Notes: generated from the letters alone by a model not told the origin. A DNA stretch of 64,000 nucleotides from Liopterus haemorrhoidalis (GCA_963971575.1 OZ020618.1:28014540-28078539); one strand, 5' to 3'; numbered from the stretch's first letter, positions 9,885 through 20,775 are shown. A program made the numbers and translations.

Positions 9885-12800
9885 GATCATCCAATGGAAT
9901 GGACAATCAGTTAAAGCTCATAAACCTCTTTTAGAAATTTATTTGGGCACTTACCAGCCGCATATCGTCCTACTGACAGAAACATGGTTTAAAACGTCTC
10001 ACGTTTATAAATTCAATAACTATAACATCATTCGATGTGACAGATATGACGGATATGGCGGTTGCGCAATTTTAATATCAAAATCATTAAATTTTCACAC
10101 AATTCCAACAAACGATATATCCAACGATATCATCCAAATTTGTTCAGCTAGGATTACGATAGACACCAAGTACCTAGACGTTGTCTCTATATATGTTCCT
10201 CCTAACCACTCAATGGCTGATGCAACTTGGCAATCACTAAATGCGAAACTTTCCGATACTTTCATAATAACTGGTGACTTCAATGCCCACAGCGATGTCT
10301 GGGGTTGCGAATTAAGTGACGCAAATGGAAATAAAATATTAGACATATTAGATGTATACAATTTACAAATATTAAACGATGGGCTCCCCACCAAAATCAC
10401 CCGGCCAGGACAACGTAAATCTGCTGTCGATTTAACTATTAGTAGCTCGAACCTATCAGTTTCAGCCCACACAAGAACCACCACCGAAACACTCGGTTCT
10501 GATCACTTCATCATTGTAACAACAATCACACATTGCTCCCCACCTTTCACCACTATATTTAAACCAAATAGTCTTTGGAACACGAAACTAGCCAGCTGGT
10601 TATCCTACACTGAATTTATTGAAAATAACTTGATCCCAAACACCCATCATCAGAATCCGTTAAATGTATATTCTTCACTCATCAGTACGATTAACGCTGC
10701 CGCTAAAGAAAATATCCCTTGCAAATTTTCTGGCAAGACAAAGTTCATTCCCAAAGCTTGGTGGACTTCCGAATGTCAACAAAAATTAGCAATTGCAAAA
10801 ACCCATTTAGGAAATTATCGACGTAATCCTAACTTTGAAAATTTTATTAATTACAGAAGAGCCCAGAATAGTGCCAAAAAATTTATAAAAAATCGTAAAC
10901 GAACGGAATGGATAGAATTCTGTGCCTCGTTAAATTTAAATACTCCATCCACCAAAATTTGGGGTAAACTACGTCGTATAAAAAATATACATATAGATAC
11001 TTCTTCCGAAAATCCAGAGATACATGATTCCTGGATTGAAAATTTCGCAGACACGCTTGCTCCAGCTGGTTCCGCCTTTCCTTTTAAATTCAAATACTTG
11101 CACCAAAACCAATCGGATCATGTTCTACTAAAGCATTTCACGGTAGAAGAACTAGAAATAGTTTTAAAGCAAAATTCAACAGATACTTCGCCAGGACCGG
11201 ACCATATTACATATTCCATGATATCACACCTACCAAAAAATGCAAAAGAGGCTTTACTGTACGTATACAATAACATATGGTACTTTAATGACTGGATTGA
11301 TGATTGGCAAAAGTACACCGTGATTCCCATTCGCAAGCCAGGTAAAGATCCTAAATCTGTCAGATCATATAGACCAATAAGTCTATCGTCCTGTATGTTC
11401 AAAACGTTGGAAAGACTAATAAAAAATCGTCTTGAATGGTATTTAGAACACCATAACATTCTGTCGCGCAATATGGTGGCTTATCGCAAATGCAAAAGTA
11501 CCCAGGATGCCTTTAATGTACTAACTAATGAAATACATCGGACTTTCGAAGAAAAGAGCATAGCCAGCACAGTTTTCTTGGATCTTTCTAGTGCTTTCGA
11601 CAACGTTCAACTTCCTATACTATTGCAAAAAATGCGAAATATTAATATCCCGGAAAATTTTATTGAAAAAATCGCAAGAATGTTTCACCTCCGTAAAATT
11701 GTAGTTAAATTTAAAGGAAAATTTAGCCATCCCCGAACTATATTTTCTGGAATAGCGCAAGGCTCTATCCTGAGTCCGTTACTCTTCAATTTGTATACAA
11801 ATGATCTTAAAGATTATATACCGGATTATTTAACAACCGTCCAATATGCTGACGATATTCTTATATTATACAAAAATCCTAAATTAACTAAGTGTATACA
11901 AGAACTGAAACATGCCTTTTTCGGAATTGATCTATGGCTTGGCTATAACGGACTAACACTATCCGACTCTAAATCAACTATTGTTTTCTTTACACGCAAA
12001 AGATTGACTTTTGCTCCCCAAGATATTCGTTTAGGTACACATATAATACCAGTTAAGGCAACTGTCAAATACCTTGGAATGTACCTCGATCAAAAACTCT
12101 CTTGGTTAAAACAAATTAATTATCTTATGGCAGAAACAGAGAAAAGAATCAACATTCTTCGAGCAATTGCTCATTGTTGGTGGGGCGCAAACCCGAATAT
12201 TACACTTTTGTTCTATAGGTCATATATTCGTTCCAAAATAGACTATGGATCTCTATTTTACTCGTCATCTTCTGCTACTAATTTAAAGAAATTAGATAGA
12301 TTACAATATAAAGCGTTGAGAATATGCGTGGGAGCAATGAAATCTACTCCAATAAATTCACTACTTGCAGAAACCTGTGAAACGCCATTAATGTTTCGCA
12401 GAGCGAAATTAGGATATAATTTTCTAATTAAAAAATTATATGTCGATTATTCTTCTTTAGATATAATACGATGGATGCATATTCGGGATATTTCTTCATC
12501 TCGTGGCCTTACTCACAAGGCTCCTGAAATTTTAAATGCTTTTGGTAAAGTTATGGAATTTTCTAGAGAAATTGAATTCGATAACATTTGTCCAATATAT
12601 CGATATCCTTACGAAACTAATTTTTCAACAATCGATATATATTTTCCAGCATATACCACTCACCCAGCAGTAAACAAGATCATATTTAAAGAACTAATGA
12701 CTAAGTACCAATCAAACTACATTCATATTTATACAGATGGCTCGAAAAATCATATAAATAATTTGGTTGGTGCAGCCTTTTACTGTCCCAATCTACAAAC

Positions 12801-13593
12801 CGAAAGCTATTTTTCTCTACCCCCATTTCTCTCCACTTTTTCTGCGGAATTAATTGCAATCTTAGAAGCTGTAAAATTTATATTAGAATGCAATAAACAA
12901 AACCAAAATTTTTTAATAATAAGTGATTGCTTGAGCGCTCTACAAACCATTCAAAATTCTAGAAAACATCCTTGTAATATTCTTCTTCAAAACCTTATGT
13001 ACTCTCTTTACATCGCATCTAAATCTAATAAAATAACATTTGTATGGATTAAATCACATGAAGGAATATCTCTCGGAAATGATAAAGCTGACCAACTTGC
13101 CAAAACCGCTTCCAACATGGTACCAAACTCTATGAGTCAATCCTACAAAGCAGTACTTTGTGATCTAGTAAATATTGTTCATCAGCATTTGAAAAGAGAA
13201 TGGCAACAAGAATGGTCTCAAAATAAAGGAAGATCGTACGGAGAGATTCAAAAAGTTTTGCCTAAAAAACCGTGGTTTTATAAATTTGATCAATCGCGTG
13301 AAAAAATCACCACCATCTGCAGAATGCGTTTTGGACATGCTTCTTATCCCGAACATTTAAATAGAATAGGGGTGTACAGATCACCAGTTTGTATTTGTGA
13401 CAATCGTACGGTAGGGTCTTTAGATCATATCTTGTTTCAATGTCCTCTTTACCGCAACCAAAGAGTTCAACTAAATATTAACCTCCGTAAGATAAATTTA
13501 CTACCTCCTTACAATGTAAACAATGTACTTGCTAATTCCAAATCATACCTATCTATTGCAAATTTTGTCAGTAATTGCGGATTAAACATTTAA
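9874..13593 (+). CDS. ORF2 polyprotein (APE endonuclease, reverse transcriptase, RNase H)
   Basis: A 1239-residue enzyme that nicks target DNA and copies the element RNA at the nick. The N-terminal AP-type endonuclease shows IQWNGQS, LLTETWF, TGDFNAHS (about residue 135) and LGSDHFII (about 210). The reverse transcriptase spans about residues 430-760, with SYRPISLSSCMFKTLERL, FLDLSSAFDN, GIAQGSILSPLLFN and the catalytic YADD near residue 656. RNase H follows at about 950-1080: IYTDGSK, FSAELIAILEA, ISDCLSAL and GNDKADQLA supply the D-E-D-D residues. A C-terminal CIC...H..FQC zinc motif ends the protein. RNase H in a LINE with an APE endonuclease points to the I group rather than Jockey or CR1. 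No inactivating change is seen. Confidence 0.92.
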   Translation: MDIKIIQWNGQSVKAHKPLLEIYLGTYQPHIVLLTETWFKTSHVYKFNNYNIIRCDRYDGYGGCAILISKSLNFHTIPTNDISNDIIQICSARITIDTKYLDVVSIYVPPNHSMADATWQSLNAKLSDTFIITGDFNAHSDVWGCELSDANGNKILDILDVYNLQILNDGLPTKITRPGQRKSAVDLTISSSNLSVSAHTRTTTETLGSDHFIIVTTITHCSPPFTTIFKPNSLWNTKLASWLSYTEFIENNLIPNTHHQNPLNVYSSLISTINAAAKENIPCKFSGKTKFIPKAWWTSECQQKLAIAKTHLGNYRRNPNFENFINYRRAQNSAKKFIKNRKRTEWIEFCASLNLNTPSTKIWGKLRRIKNIHIDTSSENPEIHDSWIENFADTLAPAGSAFPFKFKYLHQNQSDHVLLKHFTVEELEIVLKQNSTDTSPGPDHITYSMISHLPKNAKEALLYVYNNIWYFNDWIDDWQKYTVIPIRKPGKDPKSVRSYRPISLSSCMFKTLERLIKNRLEWYLEHHNILSRNMVAYRKCKSTQDAFNVLTNEIHRTFEEKSIASTVFLDLSSAFDNVQLPILLQKMRNINIPENFIEKIARMFHLRKIVVKFKGKFSHPRTIFSGIAQGSILSPLLFNLYTNDLKDYIPDYLTTVQYADDILILYKNPKLTKCIQELKHAFFGIDLWLGYNGLTLSDSKSTIVFFTRKRLTFAPQDIRLGTHIIPVKATVKYLGMYLDQKLSWLKQINYLMAETEKRINILRAIAHCWWGANPNITLLFYRSYIRSKIDYGSLFYSSSSATNLKKLDRLQYKALRICVGAMKSTPINSLLAETCETPLMFRRAKLGYNFLIKKLYVDYSSLDIIRWMHIRDISSSRGLTHKAPEILNAFGKVMEFSREIEFDNICPIYRYPYETNFSTIDIYFPAYTTHPAVNKIIFKELMTKYQSNYIHIYTDGSKNHINNLVGAAFYCPNLQTESYFSLPPFLSTFSAELIAILEAVKFILECNKQNQNFLIISDCLSALQTIQNSRKHPCNILLQNLMYSLYIASKSNKITFVWIKSHEGISLGNDKADQLAKTASNMVPNSMSQSYKAVLCDLVNIVHQHLKREWQQEWSQNKGRSYGEIQKVLPKKPWFYKFDQSREKITTICRMRFGHASYPEHLNRIGVYRSPVCICDNRTVGSLDHILFQCPLYRNQRVQLNINLRKINLLPPYNVNNVLANSKSYLSIANFVSNCGLNI

Positions 13594-13834
13594 CATTAAA
13601 TTTACTAAAAATTATAAATTATGTATTATTGGTTGTTCATTGTTAATTAAAATTTTAAAATGTAATAACAAATGTGGGTATATGTGCATGTATGCATGCA
13701 TGTGTATGTATATATGTATATATGTATATATAAATAAGTCTTTATTGTTAAAATAATGTAATTAAATATATTGTAATTGGTTAGTATGGTCGAAAGACTA
13801 ATGGCCAATAAAATAATAAATAAAAAAAAAAAAA
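13594..13834 (+). other. 3' UTR and tail of the I-group LINE
   Basis: An alternating GTATATGTGCATG-type tract lies at 13675-13735. Downstream is a GGCCAATAAAATAATAAATA tail that ends in an A run, followed by the target duplication at 13835-13846. Confidence 0.7.
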
Positions 13835-13855
13835 AAGTCTAAATAATTTTAAAAC

Positions 13856-14836
13856 ATGGGCAGAGGCAAAGCTATTGATGAAAAAATTCGGTTAATCATT
13901 GTGAACTTAGCAAAAACAGGAAAAACCAATTCTGAAATCGGAAAATTATTAGGTTGTCAAGATACAGTATTAGAAATATTGTAAAATTGTACAAAACAAG
14001 TGGTTCAGTTGCCCCAAAGCTCCAGTACGTGAAGAAAACTACACTGACGGACCATGTCAAACGTGCATTGAAAAGAATTATTAAGGATAACAGACGTGCT
14101 AACTACATTCAATTGAGTGTACTGTGGAGCGATGTTGTTGGAAGACGTGTTTCAAGGTTTACATGTCATAAGGAAGCTAAATAATTAGGATTTGGAACCT
14201 AGAAGGTAATATTTTTTTAATCGGACTCTTAAATGTATATTTACAGAAATTTATAAAATTTTCTTAGGCCCATTAAGGAAAAACCATTGTTGACGTCTAA
14301 GCAAAAGAAAAACAAGTTGAAATGGGCAAGAGAACATAAAATATGGAATTGTGAAAAGTGGAACTGCGTGCAATGGAGCGATGAGTCTAGGTTTGAAGTC
14401 TGTGTGGGGACAACCGGAGCAGAGTTGTTCGTCAGAAACATGAAGCATATAATCCCGATTGCTTGAAAAGGAAGGTGAAATTTCCAGCATCTGTTATGGT
14501 GTGGGGTTCAATGACTGCAAGAGGTGTACGAAAACTTCACTTTATCGATGGCATTGTTAACACAGCCAAATATTTAATTATTTTAGAGGAGTCTCTGTTG
14601 CCAACTATGGAACATGCATTAATCTCTGGGGAGGATTTTATTTTTCAACAAGATGGAGCCGCTTGCCATACGTCCAAAAATCTTTGAAATGGTTCCGTGA
14701 TCATTCTATTCCACTTTTAGAGTGGGTTTCAAGTAGCCCAGACTTATCTCCCATCGAGACACTTTGGCACGAAATGAAAAAACGATTGCGTATAACACCG
14801 GCTAGAACAATTCCAGAATTAAGACTAAAGCTTTAA
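13856..14836 (+). pseudogene. Tc1-like DDE transposase, frameshifted
   Basis: The start ATG (MGRGKAIDEKIRLIIVNLAK) opens a helix-turn-helix DNA-binding region (TNSEIGKLLGC). A frame change near 13965 follows. The catalytic domain then shows WSDESRF (first Asp, about 14381), QQDGAACHTS (second Asp, about 14651) and SPDLSPIETLW (Glu, about 14755). A one-base deletion near 14683 separates the last two. Allowing for it, their spacing is about 34 residues, the DD34E pattern of Tc1 elements. An early stop and a poorly conserved stretch at 14185-14280 are further damage. All three catalytic residues survive in the DNA, but no continuous protein can be made. The I-group LINE sits 22 bp upstream of the start. 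Confidence 0.75.
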
Positions 14837-15106
14837 GAAATATGGGATATATAAAAATGAAAGGTGACGTTACCCAGTGGTAACTTCTGAAATAGGATTC
14901 CAAGTTAATGGCTTTCCAATGGAAATATTATTTTTTTCTTATTAATTTACTTTAACAGTTGTAAATATGAATCGTAAATTTCTAAAATGTTTAATTGAAA
15001 ATAAAATATTACCTAGATTTCATAAGCTATTCGCATTCTGTTAATTGAACACCAATAAGTAAAAATTTCGTAGCTGGGCCAACTGATAGTGGACAGGGCA
15101 CGTATA

Positions 15107-16145
15107 TGCTTTATAGACTTTAATAAAGCCTTCGACTCGCTATGTCACAGCTGCATTTGGAACGTTCTAGAACAAACAAACATAGAAGATAAATATATTC
15201 GTATAATAAAAGAGCTGTACAAAGATAATACATCGACTATAAAATTAGAAAAGTCTGGCGACCCTTTTCAAATTAAAAATGGAGTGAGACAAGGTGACCC
15301 TTTATCTCCAGCCCTCTTCAATTGTGTTCTCCAATCAATTGTTAACTCATTAGAATGGGAAGAAAAGGACTATGGTGTACGCATTAATGGCAAAAATTTA
15401 CCCATGTTAAGATTCGCTGATGATGTCATTCTATTTGCAAAGTCTGTAAACGAGTTACAACAACAATAAGAAGATCTAAGTAATAAAAGTATACAGACTG
15501 GATTGAGAATAAATTATACCAAGACTAAAATTAACACCAATGGCTACAAACGCCCAGTGACAATTGAATCCGAGACTGTCGACTATGTTGACGAATATCT
15601 AGGACAACTAATCATTTGGCGATAGGATGGAGAAAGAAGTAAATAGAAGAATAAATCTAGCATGGAGAAAATATTGGTCACTATAGCAATTTAAAAATAA
15701 CCTCAACATGAAAATCAAACGTAAAACTTTCGATATGTGCGTAAATCCAACTTTAACATATGGCAGCCAGACATGGGCCCTGACGAAAAAACAATTTCAA
15801 AAGATAGGCGTTTGTCAAAACATAATGGAAAAAAGCGTGTTAGGGATAACTTGGAAAGATAAATTTACAATCGAGGAAATAAAGCAAAAAACAAAAATCT
15901 ACAATGTGACGAACACAATCAAATACTTAAAAATGAGTTGGGCGGGCCATGTTACGAGAATAAAAAGAGGATGGACAAGGGAGGTAAATGACTGGACCCC
16001 ACTGGATAGAAAATGTAATGTAGGAAGACAGAGGAAAAGATGGGCAGGTAAAATTAAAGCAGTCGCAGGAAGTCTATAGACAAGGAGAGCCAAAGACCGA
16101 CATGGATGGAAGAAACTGGGGGAGGCCTTGTATCCGTAAGGGCTA
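15107..16145 (+). pseudogene. RTE-like LINE ORF, 3' part (RT core and C-terminus)
   Basis: Coding resumes with FIDFNKAFDSLCHSC, the first catalytic Asp block. It continues GVRQGDPLSPALFN and LRFADDVILF (FADD catalytic pair) before a stop after about residue 126 (near 15468). Further blocks at 15480-15620 and 15708-16079 show NPTLTYGSQTWALT, MSWAGHVTRIKRGW and GRQRKRWAGKIKAVAG, with a final W-x-x-L-G-E-A-L tail. This is the usual order at the end of RTE-type LINE proteins. In-frame stops at several points and at least two frame changes make it a pseudogene. The 5' part lies at 6465-7584 beyond the nested insertions. Confidence 0.75.
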
Positions 16146-16344
16146 CAACAAAATTTGTATACTAAATATGTAATTTAAATTTAAATTTAACTTAAGTAGT
16201 AAAAGCAATGTAAGTAAAGTAATGTTGTGTAATTAACAGTTTTGTCGGGATTTTATAAATTTATAAACTAGATTAATTCTAAATAACTAAAATGTATCAT
16301 AAGGGTTGAAATAAAGGCTATTATTAACAGTGGTACCCAACGGA

Positions 16345-16842
16345 TGGTGCGTTTATATCACTATCAGAGTTTGTGTTACTACCACTCTCCTTTAAATGAA
16401 TAATTATTGAAGATTTATTTGGTGGATTTATAAAAAAAATTGACTCAATTGTCTTTACATGTTCTACACATCTTTTCCACAAATCACTATTTATTGCACT
16501 TGTTTCGTCTTTAATTAATTATACTACCGTGTCACTTTCTGTCGGTGTTGTATTTTTCACGTTATGAATGTTGAAAATTAACTAACAAAAAAGTATTATA
16601 TATTATGTGTATAACAACCCCTAAAATTTATAAAATAGAATTATAAATTTGGAAAATATCCTTAATGGTTTTTAAGAAAATTCAGTTGAACTAGTGTTAT
16701 ATCTATTTATTTAAATTTAGAATTCCCTTAATACCTCTTATATTCTGTTTACAGCAACGAGTCTTAGGATTACTGCCATAAACTCAATACCGCATTGTTA
16801 AGCTTCTCAACAAAAGTGACCATTTCATTTTGGAAATACTAT
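16345..16842 (-). mobile_element. Tc1-like element fragment (internally deleted relative)
   Basis: This segment matches 32580-33243 across most of its length, including 'tatcactatcag' at the start and the end CCATTTCATTTTGGAAATAC. Relative to that copy it lacks about 210 bp of transposase sequence between 'tgttgtatttttc' and 'gttatgaatgttg'. The left half of the element is missing; the RTE-like LINE abuts it. Confidence 0.6.
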
Positions 16843-18200
16843 CTAGTTTATTTCTGAAATATATGTTCGTAGAAATTACAGGTCATAAATACTATATAAA
16901 TATAAATATAAAGTTTTTTTTGTGTTATTAATTTCAAATACATATTATTTCGAAACCTTCTCGTTGGCGCCTTTAAATCGGCGCCTAAGGCGAGGGCTAC
17001 AATGGCCATACCCTAGTTACGGCTCTAAGTATATTCATTTGAAGCAATGCAAGCCGGTACTTGGAAGTGCATAGCACTTATGTATATATTATCAAGTGTT
17101 AAATAAATCTTAGTTTAATATCAGAATATATAATGAAAGCTGAAAATATTTCCATCACAAGTAGCTATATCATAGACCTGGGAAATACAATGCATTTTGC
17201 ATTATCCGAGGTCGTCGCGATAGTGACGCTAATAGAGCTAAAATATAGATACATTTGAAAGATTAAATTCCGTAGTCCGAATATCTCCATTACGGCACAA
17301 ACCACAACTAACGTACCGAGTCATTTAAAAGCCCAGTTAAACTTAATGCGAACCCAGCTTACACAAGCAGAGGATATCGCATGGAATTGTTAAATAATTC
17401 CTCTTGTGGTCCACACCAAAGCTATACGTATTTGGGAATACTATGTTAAAGAATGAGATAAGCTAAGTGCGAGTAGATTTAGCTTATAATTTATTTCATT
17501 TGATTTAAACCGTTTCTTAAATAATAACGCTCATGTGACTGTTTATACAGAGTGGCACAAAAGTCATAAACAATTTATCGCTACGACTTTTTCATTTATT
17601 CAATCCTGGAATAACACACTGGGGTCTAACTTAGACCACGCGTGCGTGTTTATGTCATTTTGGTATATTTTGGCATTTTGTGTGTAGATATATATAATAT
17701 ATAATATATATTATATAAAAGTATTGGAATATTATATATAAATTGATCGAAGCGAATAAAAAATTTCTGTCAAAATATCACAATATGATTAAAAACTAAT
17801 GATTTGAAACTAATGATTGTCATTTAGTTAAGGATTTATGATTACATCCATTATTGATTGAATACAAGATGATTAATTTAGTTTGATTACATTTTCATTC
17901 AAATTTTTAGTTGATTGAAATTTTAGTTAAATAATGCCCAACTCTGGGTCTAAGGCACTGGTTCTGAACCGCCGGCCTCCCGGTTCAGGTCCGTCGATAA
18001 TTCTAACTGCCCGCGAAAACGTTTTAAATATATAGCCAATATTCCCTCCGTCCCCAAAACAAGTTTTCAAATTTGTAAAAAAATTAGAAAACAAAAACTT
18101 TTTATCAAAACTGAAACTTACATTTATTAAACTTTAAAGCAAGTATGGAGAACTTAAGCTACTAGATTAAGCCTCTTAAGCTACTAAATTAATCCAAATT
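16843..18200. other. Non-coding stretch
   Basis: A short GGCGCC-rich palindromic patch at about 16967-16995 and 'ccctagttacggctc' may be a TE end. A (TA)-rich palindrome lies at 17688-17715. No coding similarity is recognised. Confidence 0.5.
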
Positions 18201-18209
18201 TTGCAGAAC

Positions 18210-19628
18210 GGTAACCAGACAACTGGGGCCATAAGACAATTCGGGCCGTTCACAATTGGGGCTTTTCGCAACTGGGGCCATTAACAATTGGGGCGATGGA
18301 CAATTTGGGCCGTACACAATTGGGGCTTTGCGCAACTGGGGCCATTAACAGCTGGGGCCATTAACAACTGGGGCCATTAACAACTGGGGCCATTAACAAC
18401 TGGGGCAATGGACAATTCGGGCCGTTCACAATTGGAGCTTTTGACAACTGGGGCCATAACTATAAGACCTAGAGTTTTCTTTTGTTTAAAATAAAAAATA
18501 ATTATTTTACAAGTGGGCATAAATTAAATTGCGTGTTCTTTTGAAAAAAAATATTTTAATGGTTTGATTAAGTACATTTTGGTGGGAATTAGAATAAATA
18601 AAAAAAATGTATTTTAGGGGTTGGCTTAAGTAAATTTTGTTCATTTGATTAAAAAGAAATTGTATTTTAAGGGTTAGATTAAGGAAAATTTAGTGCTCTT
18701 TTGACTACATAAATAAAAAATGTATTTTAAGGGTTGGCTTAAGTACATTTAAATGTTCTTTTGAATAAATAAATAAAAAATGTATTTAATTTTAGAAGTA
18801 AATATTTTGTAACTAAATTTAATTAATATGCGTCAACTACGAGAAAATCAGTTATTTTTTGTTTGACCATTTGATTTTTCTAGTTTTTTTTTTTTTTATG
18901 TATGATAGTATTTTTTTGTACATAAGTATTTTATGTATCTTGTTTTTATAAAACGGGCAAAATTTTCTACATAAACATAATAAAAATTAAAAATTGATAA
19001 TACCTATCATGTCTCTAATGTGGCTAAATTTTCAAATACATAATCTTCATAATATTTGCTGCTTTGAGATTCTTGCCGATCGTAAAATTTTATTAGAATA
19101 TTATCTTCGAATGCACGTGTACATAAACATTTTCTATTGGTTCAAAATTTAATGAGTGCGAGGAATATATAGTCAAAAGAGCACCAAATTTTACTTAATC
19201 TAACCCTTAAAATACAATTTCTCTTTAATCAAATGAACACGAAAATTTCCTTAAGCCAACCCTTAAAATACATTTTTTTTAAAATTTATTCTAATTCCCA
19301 CCAAAATTTTCTTAATCAAACCATTAATATATAATTATTTTTTTCAAAAGAACTCGCAATTTAATTTATGCCAACTTGTAAAATAATTATTTTTTATTTT
19401 AAACAAAAGAAGACTAGCTCTTATAGTTATGGACCCAGTTGTCAAAAGTTCCAATTGTGAACGGCCCTAATTGTCCATCGCCCCAGTTGTTAATGGCCCC
19501 AGTTGTCAAAAGCTCCAATTGTGAACGGCCTTAATTGTCCATCGCCCCAGTTGTTAATGGCCCCAGTTGTGAAAAGCCCTAATTGTGAACGGCCCGAATT
19601 GTCTTACGGCCCCAGTTGTCATGGAACC
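18210..19628. mobile_element. Mutator-like foldback element with long inverted arms
   Basis: Flanked by a perfect 9-bp direct repeat, TTGCAGAAC (18201-18209 and 19629-19637). The ends are GGTAACCAGACAACTGGGGC and, reversed, GGTTCCATGACAACTGGGGC. The inverted arms are about 500 bp each (roughly 18210-18710 and 19170-19628) around a loop of about 460 bp. Each arm has an outer array of short G-rich repeats and an inner part repeating 'attttaagggtt[ga]g'. A 9-bp duplication with very long terminal inverted repeats is typical of Mutator-like elements. No transposase is present, so it is non-autonomous. Confidence 0.75.
18333..18412 (+). repeat. 16-bp tandem repeat array in the foldback arm
   Basis: Five consecutive copies of a 16-bp unit (CAACTGGGGCCATTAA), the last diverging, lie in the left arm. 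They sit within a larger mosaic of related words (CAATTCGGGCCGTTCA, CAATTGGGGCTTTTCG) from 18229 to 18470. The mirror mosaic on the right arm is at 19430-19620. Confidence 0.85.
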
Positions 19629-19654
19629 TTGCAGAACATATCCTTTAATTTTTA

Positions 19655-20260
19655 CCGTCCGCCAACATATATAAGGGAGGTATTGTGATCATACCGATTT
19701 TGATATTTCAAGATTTCGATGGATCTCCACGAATTGAGGTCCCTACATAACGTTTTGACTATTTTTAGCATGATGTCTGTCGGTCTGTCTGTCCGTTTGT
19801 CTGTCTGTCTGTCGGTCTGTGTACACGTGTAGAGCAAATTCGGCTAATAGGATTTTTATGAAACTTCATATTTAAGCATTTGACATCAATGACACGAGTT
19901 GATCAACTTTTGGTAAAAATCGGTTGACTAGAAATGTTTACTCGTGTCGATTTTAAGATTTTTGCGAATATTTCACAAAAGAGAAATATTTCGAAAAAAA
20001 TTATTTAACAAAATTGCTATAAAAGCAATAACGAACAAATTTTATTTGAGACTTTTTGTATTTTGGCAGGTACGTTTCCATGGTTATCGTAAATTATAAA
20101 TACACATGAAATTATTAACGTTATTGTTTTTTAAAATAATAACTTCTCTGCTGCAAGAATGTATTTAATACAAGTACTTTGTGATGGCGGTCGTCCTGTG
20201 GTGGCCACAGCTGATTTTTAATCATGTTTTTGCTCGTCTTTTATTATTTTTAATTGAATC
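19655..20260 (+). repeat. Interspersed repeat X, copy A
   Basis: Runs from GTCCGCCAACATATATAAGG to the GGTCGTCCTGTGGTGGCCAC region. It is repeated in inverted orientation at 34655-35395. It contains a CTGT-rich microsatellite at about 19774-19822 followed by ACACGTGTAGAGCAAATTCG. No open reading frame, terminal repeat or target duplication could be assigned, so the element class is unknown. Confidence 0.65.
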
Positions 20261-20584
20261 TTAAAATGAACTTATTTAAAACTTCAAAGAGAACCCCGAC
20301 TGATGGCCACAAATAAAACATTAGTAAGTCATAAGGGTTATTTAGATATCTGTTATGCGCATGATTTAGTTCTACTGCAAAATAAATTAGCATTTGAACC
20401 ACATACGGCATCCCCGACAAATGGAATTGTTTGCGTTATATGAAGATAATAATATATGAATAAATAATTAAAGAAGATAATAAGTCTCTTTTTAATTACA
20501 AGAAGGATCCCAATGAAAAAAATTATATATATGTTTACTGTTTACGTCAATATGCTCGTCGACCGCTTTCTTGCTCGGGAACTA

Positions 20585-20773
20585 CCGTAAAATCTCTCGT
20601 ATAATACGCACATTTTTTACTGATTTACCTCATCGAATATCTAGGGTGCGTATTATATGCGAGTAAATATTATATATACACAAATATTATATTTTCCGGA
20701 AATTGTACTCTTAATAATGGGTAGCGTACTTTACGGGGGTGCACGGGTGCGTAATTTACACGAGATTTTACGG
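20585..20773. mobile_element. TA-flanked MITE, Tigger/pogo-like ends
   Basis: The left end CCGTAAAATCTCTCGTATAA and right end (reversed) CCGTAAAATCTCGTGTAAAT form inverted repeats of about 27 bp. TA duplications are at 20583-20584 and 20774-20775. At 189 bp it is non-coding. The TA target places it in Tc1/mariner/pogo; the pogo/Tigger guess is from end sequence only. Confidence 0.6.
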
Positions 20774-20775
20774 TA

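Larger units (their letters stand above)
7914..13834 (+). mobile_element. Full-length I-group LINE with two intact ORFs
   Basis: The element is flanked by a 12-bp direct repeat, AAGTCTAAATAA, at 7902-7913 and 13835-13846 (the A-tail makes the 3' boundary ambiguous by about two bases). It has a 462-bp 5' leader, ORF1 (gag-like), an overlapping ORF2 (endonuclease-RT-RNase H), a roughly 240-bp 3' UTR and an A-rich tail with AATAAA words. At about 5.9 kb it has the full length expected for this group. No stop or frameshift is seen in either ORF and the duplication is perfect, so it is probably a recent insertion. It sits inside the Tc1-like element, just upstream of its transposase. Confidence 0.9.
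7585..15104 (+). mobile_element. Tc1-like DNA transposon carrying an I-group LINE
   Basis: Terminal inverted repeats of about 43 bp (7585-7627 and 15062-15104) begin TACGAGCCCTGTCCACTTTC and TACGTGCCCTGTCCACTATC, with about three mismatches visible. TA duplications lie at 7583-7584 and 15105-15106. The plus strand carries a decayed DDE transposase at 13856-14836. Without the LINE at 7914-13834 the transposon is about 1.6 kb, the usual Tc1 size. It interrupts the RT domain of the surrounding RTE-like LINE, so it is younger than that LINE. Only 329 bp of left arm precede the I-group insertion. Confidence 0.85.
6450..16325 (+). mobile_element. RTE-like LINE, 5'-truncated, split by nested insertions
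   Basis: The copy is bounded by a perfect 13-bp direct repeat, AACAGTGGTACCC, at 6437-6449 and 16326-16338. This is the expected target-site duplication of target-primed reverse transcription. The 5' end is truncated within the endonuclease region. The 3' end has an AATAAA-containing tail and short A/T-rich repeats before the duplication. A Tc1-like transposon occupies 7585-15104, so the LINE itself contributes about 2.36 kb. Orientation is plus throughout, and the coding blocks on either side of the insertion join in the conserved RT domain. Confidence 0.82.

Noticed and set aside
10095..11471. Minus-strand frames of 80-129 residues inside the I-group LINE
   Set aside because: They are antisense to the intact, motif-rich ORF2 and have no independent support.
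18229..18470. Regular short repeats resembling a CRISPR array
   Set aside because: The units are adjacent 16-bp variants without unique spacers, they are mirrored in the other arm of a foldback transposon, and the DNA is eukaryotic.
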